A stretch of DNA of 64,000 nt from Lytechinus pictus (taxonomy: Eukaryota; Echinodermata; Echinoidea; Temnopleuroida; Toxopneustidae). The notes beneath the pieces were generated by a model. The model did not search any database, was not told the origin of the DNA, and worked only from the letters and a program-made list of their open reading frames with translations. Of the stretch, positions 1 to 11,021 are shown piece by piece (the stretch's first letter is position 1; every line of letters starts with the position of its first letter). The stretch lies in assembly GCF_037042905.1 (NCBI RefSeq), contig NC_087252.1, forward strand, positions 17,501,701 to 17,565,700. The letters are read 5' to 3'. The position numbers were made by a program, and so were the translations under genes.

Positions 1-2
1 CA

Positions 3-821
3 TTATCATTGGGGGAACTGAGGTTTGTGAATTGCGAGCCCGCGAAATGCAATGTATTACTCACAAAGAAAGATAGTATGAATGGCATGACGGCTTCAAA
101 GAATGGTATGATGGCTGTTGGTTATAGCATTGGAGGGATTGATATATTCTCTGCTGATGGTCAGCTGCAGAAAACAGTCATCAAATATGTCAAAACAAGT
201 GAGGTAGGATTCCTCTCTGATAATCGATATGTTGTACGTGATACATGCAATAAGATATCCCTGTACACATCAGACGAAGAGAAGCAGGATGCATCATTCG
301 ATACTCTAGATGATAGTGAAGGTGGGACAGGTGGTCTCACTGTAGACAGCAATGATCTGATCTATGTTAGCTACAGGAAAGCTAAGAAGATCCAGGTATT
401 CTCACCATCAGGTGGGAAGGCTATCAAGGAGATACCATGCGATGGGTATAAACCTATGCAAATCACAAGTTATGGTGATTCATTGATCGTCAAGCAGTTT
501 AAGAATGCAATAATACGTATTGATAAAAAGGGTGGTGCAATGCATAAATTAACGAAACCAGTGGAAAATAGCCTCTTTGCTGATGTGAGTAAAGACAATA
601 CAATCCTGATTGCCTATGTAAGACACGAGGACGGCCTGCTCAATATCGATGAGTACACCGGTGAACTTAAACACATCAGGAGTCTTATATCTGATTACAA
701 GATTGAGAAACCGGAAAGGCAATGGTATTACCTTAGACAGTTCCAGTCAGGAGAGATAGCTTTCTGTACTTCGGATAGGCTCTATATATTCAATCTAATG
801 ACTAATAAAGTTACCTCGTAA
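3..821 (+). CDS. TRIM-family protein T1, C-terminal part only (cut by window edge)
   Basis: The frame is open from the first bases of the window to TAA at 819-821, so the gene starts outside; no internal ATG should be taken as its start. The visible part matches the C-terminal beta-propeller of T3 and T4. It holds repeated strand-like segments such as GGIDIFSADGQL and KKIQVFSPSGG and ends YIFNLMTNKVTS. In this family the region follows RING, B-boxes and coiled coil and is the likely target-binding domain of an E3 ubiquitin ligase. The first ~300 bases resemble T3, about 310-720 resemble T4, and the end plus the 3' flank resemble T3 again, so the copy looks mosaic. Whether the missing N-terminus is intact cannot be seen. 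Confidence 0.85.
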   Translation, partial: LSLGELRFVNCEPAKCNVLLTKKDSMNGMTASKNGMMAVGYSIGGIDIFSADGQLQKTVIKYVKTSEVGFLSDNRYVVRDTCNKISLYTSDEEKQDASFDTLDDSEGGTGGLTVDSNDLIYVSYRKAKKIQVFSPSGGKAIKEIPCDGYKPMQITSYGDSLIVKQFKNAIIRIDKKGGAMHKLTKPVENSLFADVSKDNTILIAYVRHEDGLLNIDEYTGELKHIRSLISDYKIEKPERQWYYLRQFQSGEIAFCTSDRLYIFNLMTNKVTS

Positions 822-2792
822 GAATATGATGTCCGAAGTGTTTAAAAGTCAAATCTCTTTTTACTAATAACAAATTATTTAATTCACTAGTTTCAACATT
901 AATATTGGTAGTCCATTACTGTCAAGAATCAAGAAATTTTATTCATTCCATTCGCCAAAAAATCACGTAATAGAATAGTAAAATACAGAATTACATGATA
1001 TACAATGATAAAAAAAAATATTTGGTATTACATACAGAGGAAAGTAATACAATTACATTTGAGACGCTGCAAAAGTTAAACCCCCCCCCCAAAAAAAAAA
1101 AAAAAAAAAAAAAAAACTTCAACTGAACAAGCTCTATCCTAACCTGTGCCCAAACTGTATCACTTCTAACATAGTTTCAGGCACGTCATGTTAGGGTATA
1201 CTTAGATTCTATATACTGCTCCAATATTTACCATTCTTAGAATAAAAAAGATCGATGGCTTTATACTAGAATCTCCATTTTCAGTAGAAATTATTTGAAC
1301 AAAGAGACTGTTTAATGTTGCCTTTTTTCCTCCAAAATATCATCATATTTTAATAGAAAGAAATATGTTCAAACATAAGCACATGTATATGACACCAAAT
1401 AAATATTCACAAGTAAACACAGTAGATTACATTGATTATTCGGAAAAGATTCAAACCTACATTTCATATTAAACCAAAGTTTACTTTTTGGATGAAGTAT
1501 AAATGAATATTCTATGACATAAACGACTGTTGTTGACAACGAAACCAGTAATGAGTCTGGTACCCTACACACTAAGAAATAAAGGTTCAAAATTGAACCC
1601 CGAAAGGTTGATGCAAAATCAGCATCCTATGGGTTCAAAAATTGAACCCCTGATTTGGGGTTCAAAAATTGAACCCTGCGGTTGGGGTTCACTTTTGCAC
1701 CCTGCGGGTTCAAAACTGCACCCCTAAATTTTAAATTGAACCCCTAGGGATGCAGTTTTGAACCCGCAGGGTGCAAAAATGAACCCCAACCGCAGGGTTC
1801 AATTTTTAAACCCATAGGGTGCTGATTTTGCATCAACCTTTCGGGGTCCAATTTTGAACCTTTATTTCTTAGTGTGTATAGTACAGATACATGTAAAAGA
1901 CTTTTGAAAATTCGATATCAATACAAATAGAAATCATAAGAACCTCAGTTCAATTCATGTCATCGCGAATTGGGAATAACCTTCATCAAAATGTAAAAAA
2001 GGAAATGTCCAATCATTTTGTTTAGAGCTGTAGAATGAAAGGACCAATAGTGATACATAGGCCTACAATTATATATACATATTTCGTCTTATTGTTAATA
2101 ACATTTATTGAATTTCTTTACTGTTATACGCTGTATAATTGATTTCATCACATATATTCGGTTCATTTGCCCAATCGAATGAGAACATTGTTTATCATGT
2201 AAAAATAAGTTTGTTTTTTTTGAAAGTGTATTGTTCATTCTTGATCACAAGTAAAACACGAGGTTGACTGAAGGTAGGCTACCGTGATGCATTTCACTTA
2301 CCCTTGCTATTTCCGGAGTCATTTCGCCAAGCAAAAGTAGAATAAATCAGCAATGCTAGTTGCATTGTATCTTCATGATCTTGTTTGATCTCATTTATCA
2401 TTCAATCATAAAACTAATTTCTCGAATTCATTACGATTTGTAAAACGTTTCATTTAGACTAATGTATGGATAATAATGGAATACATTACCTGATAAACTT
2501 AAACAGTGCCCTTCCCTCTATGTGTTTTTTATTACAATTGGTGTTAATATCGTGTGGTTTTATTTTTGACCAATTGTTGTTTTTGTGTAGAGCTTTAAAT
2601 GACGTTATTATTATCATTATTAGCATTATTGACCGACGAAAAACAAGGCTTTTATTGAAACTTAGACAATCATAAAGCAATTAATTTCAATCCAAACGAT
2701 TTTCATGAAAAAAATATACTGAGAGAGCGAACGATGAGCAGACGTGGAAATAGGAAAATAAAATGGATTGTAAGGCTCGAGATGTATGGTCA
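822..2792 (+). repeat. 3' flank of T1, copy 1 of a paralogous TRIM spacer
   Basis: This non-coding stretch aligns with the flanks of T2 (from 4349), T3 (from 29704) and T4 (from 61601). Shared landmarks are the segment around ATAAACGACTG and CAGTAATGAGTCTGG. It holds a C10/A-rich homopolymer near 1081-1117, an AATAAA at 1241-1246 that may be a poly(A) signal, and a MITE at 1568-1876. It is closest to the T3 flank. Copy 1 breaks at about 2792, where it joins B-box 1 coding sequence of T2; copy 3 continues past that point. No gene is seen; the short ORFs here are repeat-derived. Confidence 0.8.
1568..1876. mobile_element. Palindromic MITE with TA target duplication, copy 1
   Basis: The 309-bp element is an almost complete inverted repeat. 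It begins CACACTAAGAAATAAAGG and ends with its complement, flanked by TA at 1566-1567 and 1877-1878. The T2 flank at about 5350-5356 carries an uninterrupted ccctatagta, an apparent empty site. The TA duplication suggests Tc1/mariner-type mobilisation. It has no coding capacity; the ORF across it is repeat sequence built from GGTTCAAAA..TTGAACCC hairpins. The same element in the T3 flank (33943-34251) implies insertion before that flank was duplicated. Confidence 0.85.
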
Positions 2793-4348
2793 TAAAGAAT
2801 ATGTGTAACGCATGTCTGCAAGATCATAACAACTGGAACCCTAATCTTAAACACAAAGTAGTGAGTGTTGAGGACATCAGGGAGGGTAACGTAGTCTTAG
2901 AGAAGAAGTTATATTGTCGAGAAAAGATACATAAAACTGAGAAGTATGAATGCACTGATGTATGCACGACTTGTAAGAAGCTAATTTGTATGAGATGTCG
3001 CATGCTCTACCACACTCCGGAGAAAGGCCATTGTGTTAAAGATGCCGGGGAGTACACCGCCTCCATCAAAAATAGAGGTGAGACCCTACAGTCACGTGGT
3101 AAAACTGAAACTAAAACAGTCAAGAATCACATGACTTGTATTGATCATCAAATCAAACGCGTCAACTGTCACATTGATGGGGAAAAGGCAAAAAACAACA
3201 GGATTTGCGAAGAAGCTATCAATAAAATAACAGAGAGGAATGCTACCTTGAACAAGCAACTCGATGATCAGAAAGAAAAAATAGTTAGGAGTTTATATAA
3301 TATGAAAATTGATAATCAAAGGTTAGTTAAGAGTATTGAGAGTGCGAGTGATTTGTTGAGTAATAGTTTGAAAGGCCGAATAGAAGGAGATGCTGCAGCA
3401 ATTTGTGATTCATTGTCTTTTGAATTGAATAATGTATTAGATAGGGATAATCCAAAGAAGATGGTTGCTATTGATGTCGGCGATCATGCAGAGGAACTGA
3501 CGTTTACACCAAGCTGCGATCCTGATACATTATCAATGGGGGAACTGAGGTTTGTGAAATGTAAGCCGAAATGCAATGCAGCACTCTCAAAGAAGGACGC
3601 TATGAATGGCATAGCTGCTACCAATAATGGTATGGTAGCAGTTGGTTATAGCGAAGGGGGAATCTATATCTTCTCTCCTAATTGTCAGCTTCAGGAGGCA
3701 GTGATCAAAGACGTATGGATCGTGGACGTAGGATACCTCTCTGATGGTTGTTATGCTGTACGCGATAGATATAATAATATGTCACTGTACACATCATATA
3801 AAGAGAGACAGGATGTGACATTCGATACTCTAGGTAAGAGTGAAGGTGGAACAGGTGGTCTCGCCGTTGACAGCAATGATCTGATCTATGTTAGCTACAG
3901 GAAAGCTAAGAAGATCCAGGTATTCTCACCATCAGGTGGCAAGGCTATGAGGGTGATACCATGCGATGGGTATGAACCAAAGCAAATCACATGTTATGGT
4001 GATTCATTGATCGTTAAGCAGGATGACACTCAGATAGCACGTATTAATAAAAAGGGTGTTATAATGTATCAATTATTACGTAAACCTCTGGAAATACGCC
4101 TCTTTGCCGCTGTGAGTAAGGACAATACAATCCTGATTTCCTCTGTAAGATTCGAGGAAGGTCTGCTCAATATCGATGAGTATACCGGTGAGCTCAAACA
4201 CATTAGGAGTCTTATATCTGATTACAAGATTGAAAAACCTGATAGGCATTGGTATTACCTTCAACAGTTTCAATCAGGAGAGATAGCTTTCTGTACACCT
4301 AATAGGCTCTATGTATTCAACCTAGTTACTAGTAAAGTTACCTCGTAA
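2786..4348 (+). pseudogene. TRIM-family copy T2, 5'-truncated (no RING, half of B-box 1 missing)
   Basis: The frame encodes 520 residues aligning with T3 from about residue 109 to the end. It opens with the last Cys-rich part of B-box 1 (MCNACLQDHNNW), then B-box 2 (about residues 43-82: YCREKIH..ECTDVCTTCKK..CMRCRMLYH), a coiled coil (about 85-240) and the beta-propeller (about 265-520), ending at TAA 4346-4348. Upstream DNA is TRIM spacer paralogous to 35100-35170, not gene 5' sequence, so a deletion fused spacer to coding DNA near 2792. The first ATG is spacer-derived and in frame, adding only MVIK before homology resumes. No internal stop or frameshift occurs. It could be a recent pseudogene or encode a RING-less protein unable to act as an E3 ligase; transcription is unknown. 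Confidence 0.85.
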
Positions 4349-4613
4349 GAATATTATGTTTCGACCTTCAAGAGCCAATCAATTTCCTACTTTACAAATT
4401 CTTAAATTCACCAGTTTCAATGCTAATCTTGGTATTTATGTTTCATTCATGTCAAGAAACTTAATTAATTCCATTCGATAAAAAATAATGTAAACAATAG
4501 AATAGTAAAAGGCAAAAGTACATAATATACAATTGTTATTACATACAGAGGAGAGTAATTGAAATATGAGACTCTGCAAAGGTTGAAAAAGAATTAAACT
4601 TCAGTTGAAGAAG

Positions 4614-4933
4614 AATCAAGGTACTGTTAGATTATTCGTGTTTCTGATTTCGAAAGGAAAAGGGAAACGAGGAGGCGCGCTCAATTTTCTGTTTCGTGAA
4701 GGTGAAACAGAAAAAGGGAAAAAGAGATTTCAATTCAATGTTATGTTTCGTGAACGCGAAACAAAAAGAGGAAACGAAACTTTCAATTCAATTTTGTGTT
4801 TTCAAAAGGAAAAAATAAAAATTATAATATGTAAAAAAAAGTCAAACGGAAGAATGAACCGTTTTTTCTGTTTTCTCGTTTTTACATCTTTCATTTTTTA
4901 ATCAAAAGCAATATATCTAACGATACCTTGATT
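4614..4933. mobile_element. Short inverted-repeat element (MITE-like)
   Basis: This insertion is absent from the other three TRIM flanks. Its ends are inverted copies: AATCAAGGTACTGTTAGAT on the left and, as complement, AATCAAGGTATCGTTAGAT on the right. The interior has a diverged tandem repeat of about 70-75 bp with TTTCGTGAA..GAAAC palindromes. The target duplication is unclear, possibly GAAG. The 98-codon ORF across it is low-complexity Lys/Arg/Phe and is not a gene. Confidence 0.6.
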
Positions 4934-6155
4934 AGGAAGCTCTGTCCAAAGCTGCACCCCATCTGTATCTTGTTTAACATAGTTTCATGCATGTGTACGT
5001 AGATTTCACCACGTCTATCTTTACCATTCTTAAAAGAATACAATTTGAGGGCTTTCCTTGAAACTCCATTTAAGTAGAAATTAATTTAACAAAGTGACTG
5101 TTTGATGTTGCATTTTCTTTCCATTAAAATATCATTTTGCATACCCTTATTTAAAAAAATATGTACAAGCATAAATACATGTAAATGACACCAAGCAAAA
5201 TTGAAAAGTGAAACAGCAGATTACATTGATTATTCAGAAATGACTAAAACCTATATTTCATATCCAATGTTTACTTCCTTAATGAAGAATATTCTATGAC
5301 ATAAACGACTGATGTTGACAACGTGACCAGTAATGAGTCTGGTGCCCTATAGTAGGCCTACGGAAGAAAAAAATCTTTGTTGAGAATGGGGATTAATAAA
5401 TACAAGTCCTAATAGTTTTATGTAATTGTAATTGTATGTGTGTGCGTATCTTGGGGGTGGGTCAGGAATCTTCAGGGAAATGGAATGAGGTAAAATTTAA
5501 GACTCACAAAATAAAAAAATCTAAAGCAATGATTAATCGCAATAACAATTTAATACAATTAAAAACAATCAATCGACCAATATTAGATCAATGCGGCAAA
5601 AAATCAGATGTTGGAAAATCCTGGCGAAAGTTAAACCGAATAGAATGATGGTGTATATTATTTGTAGATTACTTCTGTTGGTGTTATATACCCTACTTGG
5701 ATGCTATGGTATGTTCATGATTTGGACGCATATACCAGTTTGTTCATAATAATTTTCATTACATATTCCTTTTTTTTTTCAATATTATCACTAGCATAAA
5801 TAGACATCAATGAGCGATGACAACAAACATACATATCGAATTCGATGTCAATACAAATAGAAATCATAAGAACCACAATTCAATTCTTGTTTTTTGTTTT
5901 TGTGTTTTATACTTGATCACATGTAAAACACTAAGTGTGTTCATATTGTAAGAAAAAAGTTGAACAGAAGTTATACATACCACTAAAACCTTTCTATTTC
6001 CGCAGTCATTTCACCAAACAGAAAATAGAAAGAAAAAAAAATTATTTGCATTGTATATTATTTGGTCTCATTCATTCATTCAGTCATAAAACTAGATGGA
6101 AAATGTAAACAGTGCCCTTCCATTTATGTGTTCAAGAACATGCTAAAGTCCCATT

Positions 6156-6195
6156 ATATATATATATCCTATATATATATATATAGCCTATATAG

Positions 6196-6228
<33 letters not shown>
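6156..6228. repeat. AT microsatellite
   Basis: TA dinucleotide runs interrupted by TATAGCC variants, inside the T2 flank. Confidence 0.9.
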
Positions 6229-6230
<2 letters not shown>

Positions 6231-7284
6231 CAAGTGGTGTCCATTTCGTGCAGTTTTGTATAAAATTTTAACCAACTGTTGTATTTGTTTTTTTTTGTCA
6301 TTTTATATAGCATTTATAAAAAGTATTATTATTAACAGGAGACCGACGAAAGAAAAGCTTGTAAAAACGCTATACCAATGAAATTAGACGATCTTAAAAG
6401 CAGTTGATTTCAATACAAACGATTTAAAAGGGAAATAATAGTGAGAGCAAACGTAGAACAAACATGGAAATGGTAAAAATAAATGGATTCAAGGGGGTGC
6501 ATGGTCATAAAAAAATTTAAAGATAATAAAACATGTATCAGGAAGGTAATGGGGCTTCCAAAGCAATGAATAAGAGAAATAAAAATGAAAAGAAAAAAGA
6601 AAGAAGGACAAAAGTGGGATGAAATAAAGGGGGAAAGAAAATAAGTTATAAGATTGTTGCCAAAAGTGCTCAGTATGGCCTTTATAGAGATCTTTCTTGG
6701 CTGGACAAATACAGATTTTGAAAAAAAAATTAGGAATATTTCACGAGTTATTCCTTTAATAGTCATCTTATCACGCTATCACAATACTTTGTTTCTAGTT
6801 TAGGTACTATTATTCTTTCTTGTCGTGCAATCATTTAACTCTTATCCAAACATATTGACATTTCATTTTTAAGAGTGATTATTTATCCTAAATTTAAAGA
6901 GTGATATTGGAGGTCATTGTCACCTCTTCTTCTTCTTCTTCTTCTTTCCTCATTTTATCCTGAATTAGTTTCATAACAAGTCTTTATCGATTATCTTAAT
7001 CTTTTCATGCATAATCATAATCGTGGTTGCGTCAGTATCAAGTGGATTTGACATACCAATTTCCTTACTTACGCTCAATATTTACAGCCTGAGCCTTTAG
7101 TACGGCTATTCTTATGTATTATTTTGCTTTTTAACCTAGGCGTTGTGTTATAACTGAATGCATACCACTTAAAGATGTGCTTTTTGTGTTTGTTTTCTTT
7201 TCACCTGAATCCAACAAGCCCAATATACAATCGGTATATATGTATATATTGTGTATAATTATGTGTGTATGTGTATATTATATG

Positions 7285-7311
7285 CACATATATATATATA
7301 TATATATATAT

Positions 7312-7376
<65 letters not shown>
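7285..7376. repeat. AT microsatellite
   Basis: A nearly pure TA run of about 90 bases preceded by TGTGTATG-like repeats. The Tyr/Ile-rich ORFs on both strands are translations of it. Confidence 0.95.
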
Positions 7377-7379
<3 letters not shown>

Positions 7380-7611
7380 CACAATTTGAAAATTACCAAT
7401 TAAGGATATGAATTCTTTGTCAGTGTATAAACAAATTATTACATAATATTGGTGTTTAAGTGAAATGTGTCTAAATTCAAAGGAATAGAATGATTTGTTA
7501 TGAGGTGTAAAAAAAATAATTTTGTTTGAATTTGAGGTAACTCGAGGCGGCAAACGTTGTAATGGAGGAATTCATTATTTACTCGAAATATAATACTATA
7601 GGACGATGGGT

Positions 7612-7735
7612 AATTATAATAATAATAATAATAATACCTGGATTTATAAAGCGCCTTTTGCCTGATACAAAGCGCTGCTATTATTACCCCGGCTTTAGCT
7701 CGAGCTAATTATTCGTTGTTAAAGTGATACGTAAA
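7612..7735. repeat. SINE-tail-like insertion with AAT repeat
   Basis: An ATA-trinucleotide run is followed by a segment containing AAAGCGCC and TATTATTACCCCGGCTTTAG. It interrupts homology between the T2 flank and the T3 flank (about 35600). The TATTATxxCCCGxCTTTAGCT segment recurs in the SINE at 31948-32230, so this is probably a fragment of a related SINE or MITE. Confidence 0.5.
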
Positions 7736-7880
7736 TGATTGAACTTACAAATGTTATGTAATTTTATTATTAAAAAAGAGAATAAAGAATGCAGTTTTGA
7801 TGTTTTGATTATAATTCGCATAGACTCCGTTTCTATCTGATATGACGGGCTTTTTTCAATTCTAGAATAACGGCAATTCA

Positions 7881-8147
7881 AGCGGGCTTGAGATAATGTA
7901 GGGTATATAATAATGATTTAAGAGTTTCATTATATTTTACGTTCACTATATCATCAAAATTATATTTAAGCTTGTCCAAAAAAAAAGAAAAAAAAATTCT
8001 AGCTACCTGGTGTAACTCAATGTACTCTACCAAAATCCGACGAGGTATAGGTCGTTGAATATATATATATATATATATAAACAAATTAAATTGGGATGTA
8101 TCAAGTTCAGGGAAAGTGCTCGATGTTTCAACTGAAGCAGAGCGTTG
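7881..8147. other. Short unassigned spacer
   Basis: AT-rich DNA between the T2 flank and the Penelope-like element, with a short TA run at 8059-8080. No gene or recognisable element is seen. Confidence 0.5.
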
Positions 8148-8312
8148 TAGAAATTTTCCTCACCTCTGGTCTACCAATGGTTTCACGCCTCGATCACGGG
8201 CGGCTCATCAGGATACTGAAGCTAGTTGGATTTGGTGGGGGCCCTCGGTTGGGGCAATGGATGCATTTCACGGTCCGGCGGTTCTTTGTTCCTTCTTTTG
8301 TGACGGCATGTA

Positions 8313-9498
8313 CCACTGGCGTAAATCCCGGGGGGGGGGGGATGGGGGGATATATCCCCCCCCACTTTTCGAGGAGGGGGGATGGCCTGTACAAACATCC
8401 CCCCCCCCCACTTTTTACGAAAGAAATGAAAAAAAATCACAAGAGATAATTGTTTTATTGGTGAAAATTCTTCCTGAAATACTGCTTAACAAATAAAACA
8501 ATTTTATTGAATCATAAAATGCAAATAAAGAGCCAGTTCACCATTTCCAAACGAAATACTTATTTCCTTATCATAACATTGAAGAGAAACCCCCGTTTCT
8601 TCCAATTCATCAATGTTGGGATCTTTGGGAAGGGATCAAGATCGCATGTCAAAATATATGAAACATTTCCTGTCCGTGATTACGTTCGCATTAGTGGATT
8701 GGTGAGATATGTCTGCTCTTCATGAATTCCTAAAATCAGTCCCTTCTTCTGATCTGAATATAAAAAAATTTTCGGCTCGCGCTTCGCGCTCGCATCATTT
8801 GGTTAATGAAATACGTATGGTCCTAGTTAATTCCTACAAAGAAAACTTAGAATGTCCACTTCAGGTCTGAACTATCTAAATTTTCAGCTCGCGCTTCGCG
8901 CTCGCAATATTTGATTAGTGAGATGCGTATGATAATCATGATTGCAATGACTACAAAAAGTGTTTCATGTGTTCAGATGTAATTCTGATAAAATCAGCAA
9001 GCGCTTGGCACTCGCATTAGATGACTATGGTGAGATATGCATGCTCTTAATGGATTCCTAAAATATATTCCTTAAAATATCGCTGTTTGGGGTCAAAATA
9101 TACGAAAACTTCAGCTCGCACTTCGCGCTCGCATTGTTTAGTGAGACAGGTACCTATCATGATTACACAAATTTGATTACAATGTCCCTTTTTAGGTGTG
9201 AATATAAAAAAATTTCAGCTCGCGCTTCGCACTCGCATTATTTGATCAGTGAGATACATATCCCTTTAATGACATTGTCCATGTCTCTATTAGGTCAGAA
9301 TAACTGGCAACTGAGCGCGCTCACTCAGTGATTCAAACATTTTGCTGCTGCCCCCCCCCCCCATTCCGTGACCCACGGTACGCCACTGTGGACATAATCA
9401 ATGACAATTCCTTGCATATCTAAAACATGATTGCAAATAAAAATGCCAAAATATTTCAGTCATCCCCCCCACCCATCAACACGGATTTACGCCAGTGG
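8313..9498. mobile_element. DNA element nested in the Penelope-like element, with ~110-bp subrepeats
   Basis: The ends are inverted repeats, CCACTGGCGTAAATCC and its complement, and CATGTA is present on both sides (8307-8312, 9499-9504). Removing the insert restores the continuity seen in the right arm at 10769-10785. Inside are five or six units of about 110 bp, each with a core like GCTCGCGCTTCGCGCTCGC (near 8775, 8887, 9000, 9115, 9220). Long G and C runs lie near both ends. There is no transposase; it is non-autonomous. The ORFs at 8116-8496 are shadows. Confidence 0.75.
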
Positions 9499-9554
9499 CA
9501 TGTACTGATTAGAAAGGTACACCTCTCTTAGTAATATCGAAAGAGAACACCATC

Positions 9555-10821
9555 ATGCATACTAGGAGAACCCTCCTCTTTGACAACAGCAGCAAACCAT
9601 GGATAAAAAGGGAGGCACAACGCCAATTCAATGTCTCAATGGGGGCCTACGACGGGGCCGAAATCTGCGAACTGGTAGGCCTATATGCCCTATCGCAGTT
9701 GGAAACCAAAATAAATACACACAGTATCGGTCTATACAGGGACGATGGACTGGCCACCTTGAGACGCACCTCAGGCAGCAGAGCTGACAGAGCTAGAAAA
9801 ACACTCATCAAAGTCTTCCAAGAGCTCGGGCTGAGAATAACAGTGCAAACCAACCTGAAACGGGTAGAATACCTAGATGTAACCTTAGATCTCGAGGATA
9901 ACTCCTACCAACCCTTCAGAAAACCCAACGACACCCCGATGTATGTGAACGCCAACTCCAACCACCCCCCTACCATCACGAAGCAAATTCCCACATCAGT
10001 ACAAACAAGAATCTCATCCCTATCTTCAAATGAAGAAAAATTTAAGACCGCAGCACCGGTATACAAGGAAGCCCTGAACAACAGCGGTTACCATGGTGAC
10101 ATCGAATTCGCCAAAAACCAAAAGCCCAACAAAACCAGGAAAAAACGCCAAAGAAACGTCACGTGGTTCAACCCACCCTACAGCAGTAATGTCAAAACCA
10201 ACATCGGAGGAAAATTTATCAACCTAGTCGAAAAGCATTTCCCCAAGGGACACAAACTGCACAAGATTTTTAACAAAAATACTGTAAAAATTAGCTACAG
10301 CTGCATGAAAAACGTAAATGCGATCATCAAATCACACAACGAAAAAGTCATCAGAAAATCAAAAGAAGAAGAGAACCCTCCGGAAAAAAACATGCAACTG
10401 CCGAGTGAAGGAAGACTGCCCTCTACGGGGAAACTGCCTGGCCAAGTCGATAATATACAAAGCATCTGTCACGCACGGCCAAAGAGATACAATCACCAAA
10501 GTGTATTTTGGCCTAACAGGGGGAACTTTTAAAGAAAGATTCAGAAACCACACAAAATCTTTCCGAAACGAGAAATACCAAAACGAAACAGAACTATCTA
10601 AATACATATGGGATATACAAAAGAAAGGGGAACGATACAATTTAAAATGGGCAATAATGAAAAAAATCCAACTTGGCAATGCGGGGAAGTGGAATCTGCA
10701 ACCTATGCTTAGACGAAAAACTCATTATCGCAACTCACAAGAAAAACTCACTCAACCGAAGGTCCGAACTAATCAGTACATGCCGTCACAAAAGAAGGAA
10801 CAAAGAACCGCCGGACCGTGA
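9555..10821 (+). pseudogene. Penelope-like reverse transcriptase and GIY-YIG endonuclease (frameshifted)
   Basis: The first frame (9555-10532) encodes the RT palm and thumb: MGAYDGAEICELVGLY and the catalytic motif GLYRDDGL, typical of Penelope-like RTs, then YLDVTLDLE, WFNPPYSSNVKTNIG and SYSCMKN. The product continues in another frame (10318-10821) with a Cys motif (CNCRVKEDCPLRGNC) and a GIY-YIG-like nuclease core (VYFGLTGGTFKERFRNH). The switch lies near 10380-10395, where an A7 run is the likely indel. RT fingers and N-terminal domains are missing, so the copy is 5'-truncated as well as frameshifted. Full elements encode one protein of roughly 700-900 residues; this one cannot move on its own. 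Confidence 0.85.
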
Positions 10822-10934
10822 AATGCATCCATTGCCCCAACCGAGGGCCCCCACCAAATCCAACTAGCTTCAGTGTCCTGATGAGCCGCCTGTGATCGAG
10901 GCGCAAAACCATTGGTAGACCAGAGGTGAGGAAA

Positions 10935-10941
<7 letters not shown>

Positions 10942-11021
<80 letters not shown>
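10942..11021. repeat. AT microsatellite
   Basis: A TA run of about 80 bases separating the Penelope-like element from the mariner-type MITE, whose left TA may be drawn from this run. Confidence 0.9.

Larger units (their letters stand above)
4349..7880 (+). repeat. 3' flank of T2, copy 2 of the TRIM spacer
   Basis: The block aligns with the T1 flank to about 6480 and with the T3 flank to about 7880/35740; one shared segment is around TTTACTCGAAATATA (7578 and 35566). It lacks the TA-flanked MITE of copies 1 and 3, providing its empty site, but has its own insertion at 4614-4933. It also contains AT microsatellites and a CTT run near 6929. No real gene is seen. Confidence 0.75.
8148..10941 (+). 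mobile_element. Penelope-like retroelement, 5'-truncated, with inverted terminal duplication
   Basis: The outer edges are inverted copies of one sequence: 8148-8312 continued at 9505-9512 on the left, and 10769-10941 on the right. Between them lies reverse transcriptase plus GIY-YIG-type endonuclease coding DNA (9555-10821) on the plus strand. The right copy overlaps the end of the endonuclease frame, so the left copy is an inverted fragment of the element's own 3' region. Inverted or tandem partial copies at the edges are well known for Penelope-like elements. A second element (8313-9498) split the left arm after insertion. Confidence 0.8.

Noticed and set aside
1530-1727. 65-codon ORF repeated almost exactly at 33905-34102
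   Set aside because: Its conservation is that of the duplicated palindromic MITE, not of a protein.
4605-4901. 98-codon Lys/Phe-rich ORF
   Set aside because: It lies wholly within a MITE-like insertion with a tandem repeat and is low complexity.
7177-7553. ORFs of 70 and 91 codons on opposite strands, Tyr/Ile-rich
   Set aside because: They are translations of a TA microsatellite in both directions.
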